NCBI GenBank assembly: GCA_937996605.1
Contig: CALKVB010000039.1
Location: forward strand, 1-7,072
Direction of reading: 5' to 3'
DNA: 7,072 nt
From: an uncultured Oxalobacteraceae bacterium
Lineage (GTDB): Bacteria > Pseudomonadota > Gammaproteobacteria > Burkholderiales > Burkholderiaceae_D
Shown here: piece by piece, positions 1-5,489 of the stretch
Layout of the letters: each line of letters starts with the position of its first letter
Numbering within the stretch: position 1 is the first letter of the stretch
The notes under the pieces: model-generated
The model's database searches: none
Told to the model about the DNA's origin: nothing
Seen by the model: only the letters and a program-made list of their open reading frames with translations
Translations under genes and position numbers: made by a program

Positions 1-690
1 ACAGTGGATATTTTGCAAGACTCGTTCATCACTTTTTTTCAGAAACCAGATGTTTGGAAAATGATTGCGTTTGCCTTCTTATTTCGACTCAGTATTGGTT
101 TCCTTGAGAAGATCGGCCCATTCTTTATGTTAGACCCACTCGCCAAAGGCGGCTTGGGTTTGTCGAATGAGTTGCTCGGTTTGGTGTACGGCACCTATGG
201 TTTAGCGGCTGTGCTTTTAGGCTCTTTGTTGGGGGGATGGTTTGTAGCGCGCGGCGGTTTGAAATCGACCTTGTTTATACTGTGCTGTGCGGTGAATATT
301 CCTAACATCACCTTCTTAATTATGAGCTGGTACTTGCCACAGAATTTAGTGTGGATCAGCGCGGGTGTGATCATCGAAAAATTCTCCTTTGGCTTTGGCT
401 CGGTCGGATACATGATTTACTTGATGCAGGAGCTAGCGCCTGGAAAATACACCACGACGCACTATGCTTTCGGTACCGGCTTAATGGGCTTGTGCGGGAT
501 GTTAACTGGCATGGTCAGCGGGTTCTTGCAAGAATGGATGGGCTATGTGAATTATTTTGTTTTCGTGATGGTGGCGACTATCCCATCCTTCTTGGCATGC
601 TGGTTTGCACCATTTCACCACACCGATGTAGCAGCGCGAGCTGATCAAGGGAATTCTGAACCAAGCAAATTGGCCGCTACAGTTCATTGA
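1..690 (+). CDS. MFS permease, AmpG/PAT-like, C-terminal half (5' truncated)
   Basis: Inner-membrane transporter of the major facilitator superfamily, seen only as its C-terminal half. The frame is open to the left edge, so the GTG at position 4 is not a real start. About 229 residues are visible. They contain six probable membrane segments, roughly residues 18-42, 55-80, 87-110, 114-140, 153-176 and 181-203 counted from base 4. This matches helices 7-12 of a 12-helix MFS protein. A small-residue-rich helix followed by a basic turn (GGWFVARGG, 77-85) is the usual helix 8/9 loop of the superfamily. The opening amphipathic stretch and the following FLEKIGPFFMLD region resemble the AmpG muropeptide permease group. 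The substrate cannot be read from this half, and muropeptide or sugar uptake is only a guess. The protein ends in a short hydrophilic cytoplasmic tail and stops with TGA at 688-690. Confidence 0.8.
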   Translation, partial: TVDILQDSFITFFQKPDVWKMIAFAFLFRLSIGFLEKIGPFFMLDPLAKGGLGLSNELLGLVYGTYGLAAVLLGSLLGGWFVARGGLKSTLFILCCAVNIPNITFLIMSWYLPQNLVWISAGVIIEKFSFGFGSVGYMIYLMQELAPGKYTTTHYAFGTGLMGLCGMLTGMVSGFLQEWMGYVNYFVFVMVATIPSFLACWFAPFHHTDVAARADQGNSEPSKLAATVH

Positions 691-764
691 CTTATTGACC
701 TCTCGATCTATCGATCAAGGCTGGAGACGCCAGAGTATATTTTTCACATGACCTGATTTACACT

Positions 765-798
765 ACTCGCCAGCAGAGATTGTGCTCTGCTGGCGAGT
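765..798 (+). repeat. perfect 14-bp inverted repeat (strong hairpin) ahead of a ribosome binding site
   Basis: The arms at 765-778 (ACTCGCCAGCAGAG) and 785-798 (CTCTGCTGGCGAGT) are exact reverse complements around a 6-base loop (779-784). No T tract follows on either strand, so it is not a classical intrinsic terminator. Its right arm ends only 7 bases before the Shine-Dalgarno of the next gene (806-814). It could end the upstream permease transcript or protect its 3' end, or act as a structured leader for the downstream gene. A TATATT box at 736-741 could be a -10 element that puts the whole hairpin in the leader, but no good -35 is present. Confidence 0.8.
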
Positions 799-805
799 CG
801 TCAAT

Positions 806-814
806 GAGGAAAGG
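806..814 (+). promoter_or_regulatory. ribosome binding site for the 821 gene
   Basis: GAGGAAAGG lies 6 bases before the ATG at 821. This fixes that start over the out-of-frame ATG at 814, which sits on top of the Shine-Dalgarno itself. Confidence 0.8.
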
Positions 815-820
815 TGAACG

Positions 821-1423
821 ATGTTTTCTTGGCGTTGGATTCTGATAGCAATTGTGATTTTTGGTGGTTGGCATCAATGGAAGCAACGCACGCAAAAGCC
901 CGTTTACCAATCGAATGGGGTCTTGGTTGCTCGCGATCCTGTTCAAACCAATTTGGACCGCGGAGAAGTCTGGCAGAAGGACAATTACACGATTAAGGCA
1001 TTGGCCGATTTTGATATCGAGGCGCGTGTTCTGTCGAAGGAATTGTATAGCTCAGGTCGTGAAGCGGATTTATCTCCTGTTGATCTGGCGCTGGGCTGGG
1101 GTTCAATGTCCGATTCAGAAGTGTTAGCTAAACTCAGTATCTCACAGGCCAATCGCTTTTATTTTTATCGCTGGGAAAATGAAGCACCACGTCCGCCCGC
1201 AGAAATCGCCAGCCACAGTGCCAACATGCATATGATTCCAGCGGACGCAAAGATTGAAAAAATTCTTAAAGAGGTGCGACCTGGGCAAGTGGTGCACATA
1301 AGTGGAAAGCTGGTCGCCGTGAATGCGCCAGACGGTTGGCATTGGCAATCGTCGATGACACGTGACGACACCGGTGCGGGGGCTTGTGAATTGATTAGGG
1401 TGGAGAGCGTTGAGCTTCGTTAA
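821..1423 (+). CDS. conserved membrane-anchored protein of unknown function
   Basis: A 200-residue protein that I cannot assign a function. Residues 4-19 form one hydrophobic helix with few charges before it and a lysine/arginine-rich turn after it (KQRTQK, 21-26). This suggests an uncleaved N-terminal anchor with the body in the periplasm. The body has blocks that look strongly constrained: LSPVDLALGWGSM (84-96), SHSANMHMIP (131-140), a GQVVHISGKLVAV stretch (155-167) that reads like a beta-rich OB-fold core, and TRDDTGAGACE (180-190) near the end. From memory, proteins with these blocks occur as hypothetical proteins in many proteobacteria; no search was run. A near-ideal Shine-Dalgarno supports the start. 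Its last 29 bases overlap the 3' end of the convergent cyclase gene. It may be co-transcribed with the permease 130 bp upstream, but the hairpin between them makes this uncertain. Confidence 0.8.
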   Translation: MFSWRWILIAIVIFGGWHQWKQRTQKPVYQSNGVLVARDPVQTNLDRGEVWQKDNYTIKALADFDIEARVLSKELYSSGREADLSPVDLALGWGSMSDSEVLAKLSISQANRFYFYRWENEAPRPPAEIASHSANMHMIPADAKIEKILKEVRPGQVVHISGKLVAVNAPDGWHWQSSMTRDDTGAGACELIRVESVELR

Positions 1424-3188
1424 TCGTGTCGACTGCTTTTTCTTGTTGCGCCTGATGTAGGCAAACGCGATTTCGCCCCAGTTGTTTGGCCTGATACATT
1501 TCTTTGTCTGCGATCTTGAGTAAATCGCGTCCTTGTCTAGTCTTACCAGCGAAACTCAAACAACCTATGCTGGCGGTGCAACGATGTTGAATCAATAGTT
1601 TCATATTCATTGTGGTCGATTGTAGATTAAAAGGCTCAGCAATTTTGCCGCGTACTTTTTCTGCAATCTCTAACAAATATTCATCTGCATGCGCTTTGTC
1701 CGCATGTAGTTCATTAATCACGATGACAAACTCATCGCCACCAAAACGGGCAACGGTATCGACTTCTCGAATGCAAGCACGTAAACGATGTGCGGCCTCA
1801 ATTAAGAGTAAGTCACCAACATCATGTCCGTGCTGATCATTGAGCGGCTTAAAATTATCGAGATCGAGCATCATGAGCCCTGCGTACTTCCCGGTGCGCT
1901 TACTTGTAGCAATTGCCAGATCAATTCTGTCGTTCAGAAGTCGACGATTTGGCAAATTCGTGAGTGGGTCATAAAACGCTAGATTTTGAATTTCCGATTC
2001 TAGTTTTTTATACTCTGAAATATCTTTAACAGTAGCGATATAGCTGATGATCTGTCCTTGATCATCGAATACCGTAGATGCCGCGACGGAAACTGGAAAA
2101 CGTTCGCCATTTTTTCGCATGAAGACGAGATCAAAATTGCCATGTTGTTGATTCATGGTTTTTCTCATTGCAGCATCAATTGCCGCAAGCTCTTCATTTG
2201 GCCAATATGGGAAAGGTGAACTCGTTCCCAATAGCTCTTCTCTAGAAAAGCCTGTCATCTTGCACAGCGCTGGATTTACTTCGGTAGTAAATCCATCCTT
2301 ATTCACGATCGAGACACCATCGCGCAAAGCATCGATCATGCGCTTAGAGAAAATTAGGGATTGCTGTAAATGCTCTTGTGTTTGTTTCTGTGCACTGATG
2401 TCGACATGGGTTACTACAAAGCGACGCGGTGCGAGGTTGCGCATTGCTGTTACTCTGACAAAAAACCACCTTTGTTGTTGTGGTGAATGGCAGGGATACT
2501 CGAGCTCGAAGCGATCGCGCTTACCCTCAACCAGCTCTTTAAATCCAAGATAGAATTGACTTGCGCTTTGAAGTTCGGAAGAGAGGCTTTGAATCGCATC
2601 GGTGCACGCCTTGAGATAGTTGTCCCCTTCATGACGATGCGTTTCATCACCGCCGTTCTCTACGTAAAAGTCTTTCCATGCCTGATTTACAGCGATGATT
2701 TTCCCTTCTTCGTCGAGTACGCATACATTGGCGGCAATACCATTGAGAATCGAGTGAGCAAAAGCGTGTGACTTTTCTAGCTCAGCTTCCATTTTTTTTC
2801 GTTGACTGATGTCGTGAAAATTAACAACCACGCGAAGAAGTTGACCTGAGCTAGAAAAATCGGGGAAGGCACTGACGATCAGCCAAACAATATCTGCTCG
2901 CCCAGGTGAGAGCACACCGAGGATGCTCTCGCGTAGAGGAGTTAAGGTGGAAAGAACTAGACTGACGGGATAACGTTCAGGAGCTAGCCGATTACCTTCG
3001 GAATCGATAAAGCACCAATTCGGATCAATCACCCGCTTACCGAGCATTTGATCTTCACTTAAACCCAAGAGTTCAGCGGCACGATGGTTGCTAAAAATAA
3101 TGCTGGTATCTGGCGCGTGAACTACCACACCGGTATGGAGGTTGATCAATACATCAAGGCGTACATCTGACCTAGGTTTGGTTTTCAT
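1395..3188 (-). CDS. cytoplasmic diguanylate cyclase with three PAS domains
   Basis: A 597-residue enzyme predicted to make cyclic di-GMP from two GTP. No membrane segment is visible, so it should sense a cytosolic signal. PAS1 spans about 12-130 (GVVVHAPD at 20-27, ending in the linker HDISQRKKMEAELEKS). PAS2 spans about 142-268 and PAS3 about 284-395 (FMRKNGERFPVSVAA, then KDISEYKKLE). The GGDEF domain covers about 400-578: DPLTNLPNRR at 407-416, metal-binding Asp442 in DLDNFK, the active-site GGDEF at 483-487 (RFGGDEF), and a late SIG plus ADKEMYQAK motif. RxxD (REVD, 474-477) lies five residues before GGDEF, so the product-inhibition I-site is present. The start is supported by AAGG at 3197-3200, eight bases upstream. 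No haem or flavin ligand can be identified with confidence in the PAS domains. The gene is transcribed alone, divergent from the redoxin gene and convergent with the unknown gene. Confidence 0.95.
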   Translation of the reverse strand: MKTKPRSDVRLDVLINLHTGVVVHAPDTSIIFSNHRAAELLGLSEDQMLGKRVIDPNWCFIDSEGNRLAPERYPVSLVLSTLTPLRESILGVLSPGRADIVWLIVSAFPDFSSSGQLLRVVVNFHDISQRKKMEAELEKSHAFAHSILNGIAANVCVLDEEGKIIAVNQAWKDFYVENGGDETHRHEGDNYLKACTDAIQSLSSELQSASQFYLGFKELVEGKRDRFELEYPCHSPQQQRWFFVRVTAMRNLAPRRFVVTHVDISAQKQTQEHLQQSLIFSKRMIDALRDGVSIVNKDGFTTEVNPALCKMTGFSREELLGTSSPFPYWPNEELAAIDAAMRKTMNQQHGNFDLVFMRKNGERFPVSVAASTVFDDQGQIISYIATVKDISEYKKLESEIQNLAFYDPLTNLPNRRLLNDRIDLAIATSKRTGKYAGLMMLDLDNFKPLNDQHGHDVGDLLLIEAAHRLRACIREVDTVARFGGDEFVIVINELHADKAHADEYLLEIAEKVRGKIAEPFNLQSTTMNMKLLIQHRCTASIGCLSFAGKTRQGRDLLKIADKEMYQAKQLGRNRVCLHQAQQEKAVDTINEAQRSPP

Positions 3189-3407
3189 ATCGTTTGCCTT
3201 GTCTCAAGGGCAATGTCTGTTTCTTGTTATACGAACGATTTGTCAAATGCGGTCTTTATTTTTATACGAGGCTCGTTATTTTCTTAGCGTAGCAAAGCAA
3301 AGTGGAAAATACAATTTGATTTCTGTGGTTTTCGAATCTATCCGTGGTGAATTCGATAAAACTTCGTTAAATTTAACTTTCTTTGACGCTTTAAAATGTC
3401 TATGATT

Positions 3408-3433
3408 GGACGAAATCACTATTTTTTTCGTCC
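3408..3433 (+). repeat. 8-bp inverted repeat just downstream of a putative -10
   Basis: GGACGAAA (3408-3415) and TTTCGTCC (3426-3433) are exact reverse complements around a 10-base loop containing a T run. The dyad starts two bases after the TATGAT box at 3401-3406, so it would overlap the transcription start if that box is used. It may be an operator for a repressor or a 5' leader hairpin of the redoxin mRNA. It lies 33 bases before that gene's Shine-Dalgarno. Confidence 0.55.
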
Positions 3434-3466
3434 GCTGCATAGAAGTATTTGTACAAGATTTATTTC

Positions 3467-3472
3467 AAGGAG
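3467..3472 (+). promoter_or_regulatory. ribosome binding site that sets the redoxin start
   Basis: AAGGAG lies 6 bases before the ATG at 3479. An in-frame ATG at 3449 would add ten residues ahead of the signal peptide and lacks this spacing, so 3479 is the preferred start. Confidence 0.85.
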
Positions 3473-3478
3473 TTGGTC

Positions 3479-3991
3479 ATGGATAGAAGAGATTTTTTGA
3501 AAACTTCAATTGCGAGCAGCATGGCATTGAGTTCTAGTGTTTTTGCAGCGGAAAAGAAAGCAAACACTGTTCAGTATCAATTGCGCGGCACCGATGTGAA
3601 CGGAAAACCCTTGGATCTCAAAGAATATTTGGGGCGCACAGTATTAGTGAGTTTCTTTACTTTTGATTGCAGCGTTTGTTCACACGACTTGAAATTAATG
3701 CGTGATTTCTATTTGCGCAATGTGAAAAAAAAGTTTGTGCTGTTGGGTGTGAATATTGATCAGAATAAGAAAGATCTCGACGAATATAATGACGCGACGA
3801 CTTTGGCCTACCCTAAAGATCAACGCTTTCCAACCGTGTGGCGCTTTGCGCCTGGTCATCAAGATAATTTTGGAACGCTAACTTCAACCCCTACGCACTT
3901 CGTCTTAAATCCTAAGCATCAATTGATGTTCAAACGCGATGGTGCATTTCTTCCCGAAGATTGGGATAATTTGTGGCTTACCTTACCGTAA
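3479..3991 (+). CDS. Tat-exported thioredoxin-fold (redoxin/TlpA-like) protein
   Basis: A 170-residue periplasmic thiol-disulfide protein. Residues 1-24 form a twin-arginine signal: MDRRDFLK carries the RRxFLK consensus, followed by a weakly hydrophobic Ala/Ser stretch and a probable cleavage near VFA-A (23/24). The mature part has the TlpA/redoxin order: an edge strand with LKEYLGRTVLVSFF (47-60), the CSVC active-site pair at 64-67, a long helix, VLLGVNID (87-94), a cis-proline-like TPTH (137-140), then the closing FVLNPKHQLMFKRDG hairpin. The spacing of CxxC and cis-Pro is normal for the fold. It lacks the CxxxCP of Sco1 copper chaperones, so a disulfide reductase role or a peroxiredoxin-like role is more likely. 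The substrate is unknown. It stands alone between a cyclase and a phosphodiesterase gene on the opposite strand, with its own Shine-Dalgarno and probable promoter. Confidence 0.85.
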   Translation: MDRRDFLKTSIASSMALSSSVFAAEKKANTVQYQLRGTDVNGKPLDLKEYLGRTVLVSFFTFDCSVCSHDLKLMRDFYLRNVKKKFVLLGVNIDQNKKDLDEYNDATTLAYPKDQRFPTVWRFAPGHQDNFGTLTSTPTHFVLNPKHQLMFKRDGAFLPEDWDNLWLTLP

Positions 3992-4027
3992 CGATAACGA
4001 TAACGGTAAGAGCAGAACTCTTACGGT
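3982..4027. terminator. three-arm inverted repeat cluster between convergent genes (possible bidirectional terminator)
   Basis: The redoxin stop codon sits inside a set of mutually complementary arms. CTTACCGT (3982-3989) pairs with ACGGTAAG (4003-4010). GTAAGAG (4006-4012) pairs with CTCTTAC (4018-4024). ACCGTAA (3985-3991) pairs with TTACGGT (4021-4027). Only one or two of these helices can form at a time. The middle is a triple hexamer repeat (TAACGA, TAACGA, TAACGG) from 3989 to 4006. There is no T tract, so termination efficiency is uncertain. The position between two converging stops (3991 and 4031) is what suggests a terminator. Confidence 0.4.
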
Positions 4028-4030
4028 CAC

Positions 4031-5254
4031 TCAACTTGCCCACATTTCATTGAAATTTTTAAATGCCCATTTGGTCACGTCTTCTTGGGCGATGATTTTC
4101 TCGGCTTTGACATCGATGGTCGGCTTAGACAAGTCGATCATTTCGGTGGGAATGTAGCTCTTTGACTTGGTCGAAAAGAAGACTTTAACCTTGGGTGCAA
4201 CTAAAGATTTTGTTTGCTCCATAACTACCGCTAAGCGCCCTGAAGCAAGCCTGACGAGCGAGCCAACTGGATAAATGCCAACGCTACTCACAAAGGCTTG
4301 AAATACGCCTTTGTCATATTGCGCTTCGCACCACTCTCCCATCAATTTGATGGATTCGGCCGGTTCCCAACCGGCTTTATAAGGACGATTTGAGGTGATA
4401 GCGTCATACACATCACAGACCGCACCCATCTTCGCAAATACGCTGATTTCATTTGCTTTAAGGCCATCTGGATAGCCACTGCCATCGACTCTTTCATGAT
4501 GATGTAAAACCACATCCAAAGGCACAGGATCCTGAAAGCCGCTTTCTAGCAAAAGACGGTGACCTTCGGCGGGATGGCTCTTCATAATTTCGAATTCTTC
4601 GACCGTGAGTTTACCTGGTTTGAGCAGAATATCGGTGGGCATATTTGCTTTGCCTAAGTCGTGCAATAAGCCTGCCATACCGGCTGCGTGAGTTTGATCG
4701 TGGTCGAGGTTGAGGTGGTGGGAGAGCGCCACCATCAAAGCACAAACTGCGACTGAATGCATATAGGTGTAGTCATCGGCAGTTTTCAAACGCGCTAGAT
4801 TAATGAGTGCGTTGGGATTGCGCATCACAGAAAAAGAAATTTCTTGAACAATTTCGCCAGCATGATCGATAGAAATGGCTTTACCCATACGTGCTTCTTC
4901 AAACATCGATTTGACCGATTTTTTAGCTTGCGCACAGATTTTCGCCGCTCTTTGCATTTCATCGGCTGTTTGGGTGGGCTTTGGACGCTCAAACGCTTTG
5001 GGGGTTGCAGTAAGCGTTTGAGAAGTGGCCGTTTTTTCGGGAGGTTCACTTATGGACGCTGGCTTTGCGAGGTCACTTCCTTTGTCGAGGTTGATCCAGA
5101 CTTCGGTGATGCCACTATCGCAAATTTTCTTGATATCCTCAGGGTCTGTAATGACAAATTTCGTGCGCCAAAATGGGTGATCCATCCATGAACCACATAA
5201 GGATTGTAAGTACATCCCCGTCGTAAGATCTTCCACGTCGATCTTCCTAAGCAT
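4031..5254 (-). CDS. HD-GYP c-di-GMP phosphodiesterase with N-terminal DUF3391
   Basis: A 407-residue cytoplasmic enzyme predicted to hydrolyse cyclic di-GMP. Residues 1-60 match the DUF3391 start (DLTTGMYL; GSWMDHPFW). A Pro/Thr/Lys-rich linker at about 63-98 leads to a helical segment and the HD-GYP domain (about 150-345). Expected metal and catalytic residues are visible: His166 in YMHSVAV, the HD pair His198-Asp199 with Lys202 in HDLGK, His227 in KSHP, the double His at 251-253, and the HHERVDGSGYP signature with GYP at 260-262. The YDAITSNRPYK motif (283-293) is also intact, so activity is expected. A beta-rich tail follows (GIYPVGSLVRLASGRLAVV, 326-344), as is usual for this subclass. 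The start has AGGAG at 5262-5266, seven bases upstream. It lies 235 bp downstream of another cyclase gene on the same strand and probably has its own promoter. Confidence 0.94.
   Translation of the reverse strand: MLRKIDVEDLTTGMYLQSLCGSWMDHPFWRTKFVITDPEDIKKICDSGITEVWINLDKGSDLAKPASISEPPEKTATSQTLTATPKAFERPKPTQTADEMQRAAKICAQAKKSVKSMFEEARMGKAISIDHAGEIVQEISFSVMRNPNALINLARLKTADDYTYMHSVAVCALMVALSHHLNLDHDQTHAAGMAGLLHDLGKANMPTDILLKPGKLTVEEFEIMKSHPAEGHRLLLESGFQDPVPLDVVLHHHERVDGSGYPDGLKANEISVFAKMGAVCDVYDAITSNRPYKAGWEPAESIKLMGEWCEAQYDKGVFQAFVSSVGIYPVGSLVRLASGRLAVVMEQTKSLVAPKVKVFFSTKSKSYIPTEMIDLSKPTIDVKAEKIIAQEDVTKWAFKNFNEMWAS
4988..5022. repeat. 11-bp perfect inverted repeat inside the HD-GYP linker
   Basis: CTCAAACGCTT (4988-4998) and AAGCGTTTGAG (5012-5022) are exact reverse complements around a 13-base loop. 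They fall in codons 78-89 of the phosphodiesterase, in the low-complexity linker. On the + strand (antisense to the gene) a T6 run follows at 5033-5038, ten bases after the stem. That spacing is too long for a standard intrinsic terminator. Confidence 0.7.
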
Positions 5255-5336
5255 TTGTCGACTCCTAATTGCTACAGTAAAAAACCTTTCCTCCAGTGTA
5301 CCCTAGTGCAGGTCTTTTTTTGTTCTGAGGGTGTGC

Positions 5337-5365
5337 TTTACAAGGCATTTAACGCTTTGTTTCAA
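5337..5365 (-). promoter_or_regulatory. putative sigma-70 promoter of the HD-GYP gene
   Basis: On the - strand, TTGAAA (5360-5365) and TGTAAA (5337-5342) are separated by exactly 17 bases. They match the -35 consensus at five of six positions and the -10 at four of six. Transcription would start near 5330, giving a leader of roughly 75 bases before the ATG at 5254. The leader holds a purine-rich stretch and two homopolymer runs, but I recognise no riboswitch in it. Confidence 0.4.
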
Positions 5366-5394
5366 TTCACGATTATTCCTCGGTAGATTGATTT

Positions 5395-5429
5395 GCAACG
5401 GTATTTTATTTGCTTCAAATAAGAGTTGC
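5395..5429 (-). terminator. AT-rich hairpin downstream of the propeller cyclase
   Basis: TTATTTG (5406-5412) and CAAATAA (5416-5422) pair perfectly around a 3-base loop. A second outer stem, GCAAC (5395-5399) with GTTGC (5425-5429), closes it across a short internal bulge. It lies about 60 bases past the stop codon at 5490 of the cyclase gene and before the promoter of the next gene. It could end or stabilise that transcript, but it is AT-rich and has no U tract on the - strand side. Confidence 0.3.
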
Positions 5430-5489
5430 TGGAGCAATGAGACGAAGTTATTTGTTGGCTTGGAGGATGATTAATCTCAAGCGATCGAC

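Larger units (their letters stand above)
3189..3478. promoter_or_regulatory. divergent intergenic region between cyclase and redoxin genes
   Basis: This AT-rich 290-bp stretch must hold promoters for both flanking genes. On the + strand a TATGAT box at 3401-3406 is the best -10 candidate for the redoxin gene, but the -35 at the right distance is poor. A TTGACG at 3383-3388 is too close to it. On the - strand a perfect TTGACA (3241-3246) and a TATAAC (3226-3231) are present but only 9 bases apart, so they do not form one standard promoter. A short 11-bp dyad, ACGAG-G-CTCGT, sits at 3266-3276. No convincing small gene was seen here. Confidence 0.4.

Noticed and set aside
719..744. Possible intrinsic terminator after the permease (CTGG/CCAG followed by T5)
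   Set aside because: The stem is only 4 bp and the T run starts several bases after it, so it is too weak to call.
2155..2553. 132-residue + strand reading frame antisense to the PAS-GGDEF gene
   Set aside because: It has no ribosome binding site or recognisable domain, and it is fully opposite a coding region with intact PAS motifs.
3142..3405. 87-residue + strand reading frame spanning the cyclase start and the intergenic region
   Set aside because: It begins inside the opposite gene, has no Shine-Dalgarno, and has an irregular composition typical of AT-rich noncoding DNA.
3449..3478. Upstream ATG of the redoxin gene
   Set aside because: It would bury the twin-arginine signal ten residues in, and the AAGGAG at 3467-3472 is placed exactly for the ATG at 3479.
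4359..4375. GCCGGTT/AACCGGC hairpin with a 3-base loop
   Set aside because: It lies within the conserved HD-GYP coding sequence (the AGWEPAES region). At 7 bp it is plausible by chance and by codon constraint.
5255..5336. c-di-GMP riboswitch in the leader of the HD-GYP gene
   Set aside because: I considered it because of the c-di-GMP theme, but no GEMM-type conserved core or paired stems could be found in the leader.
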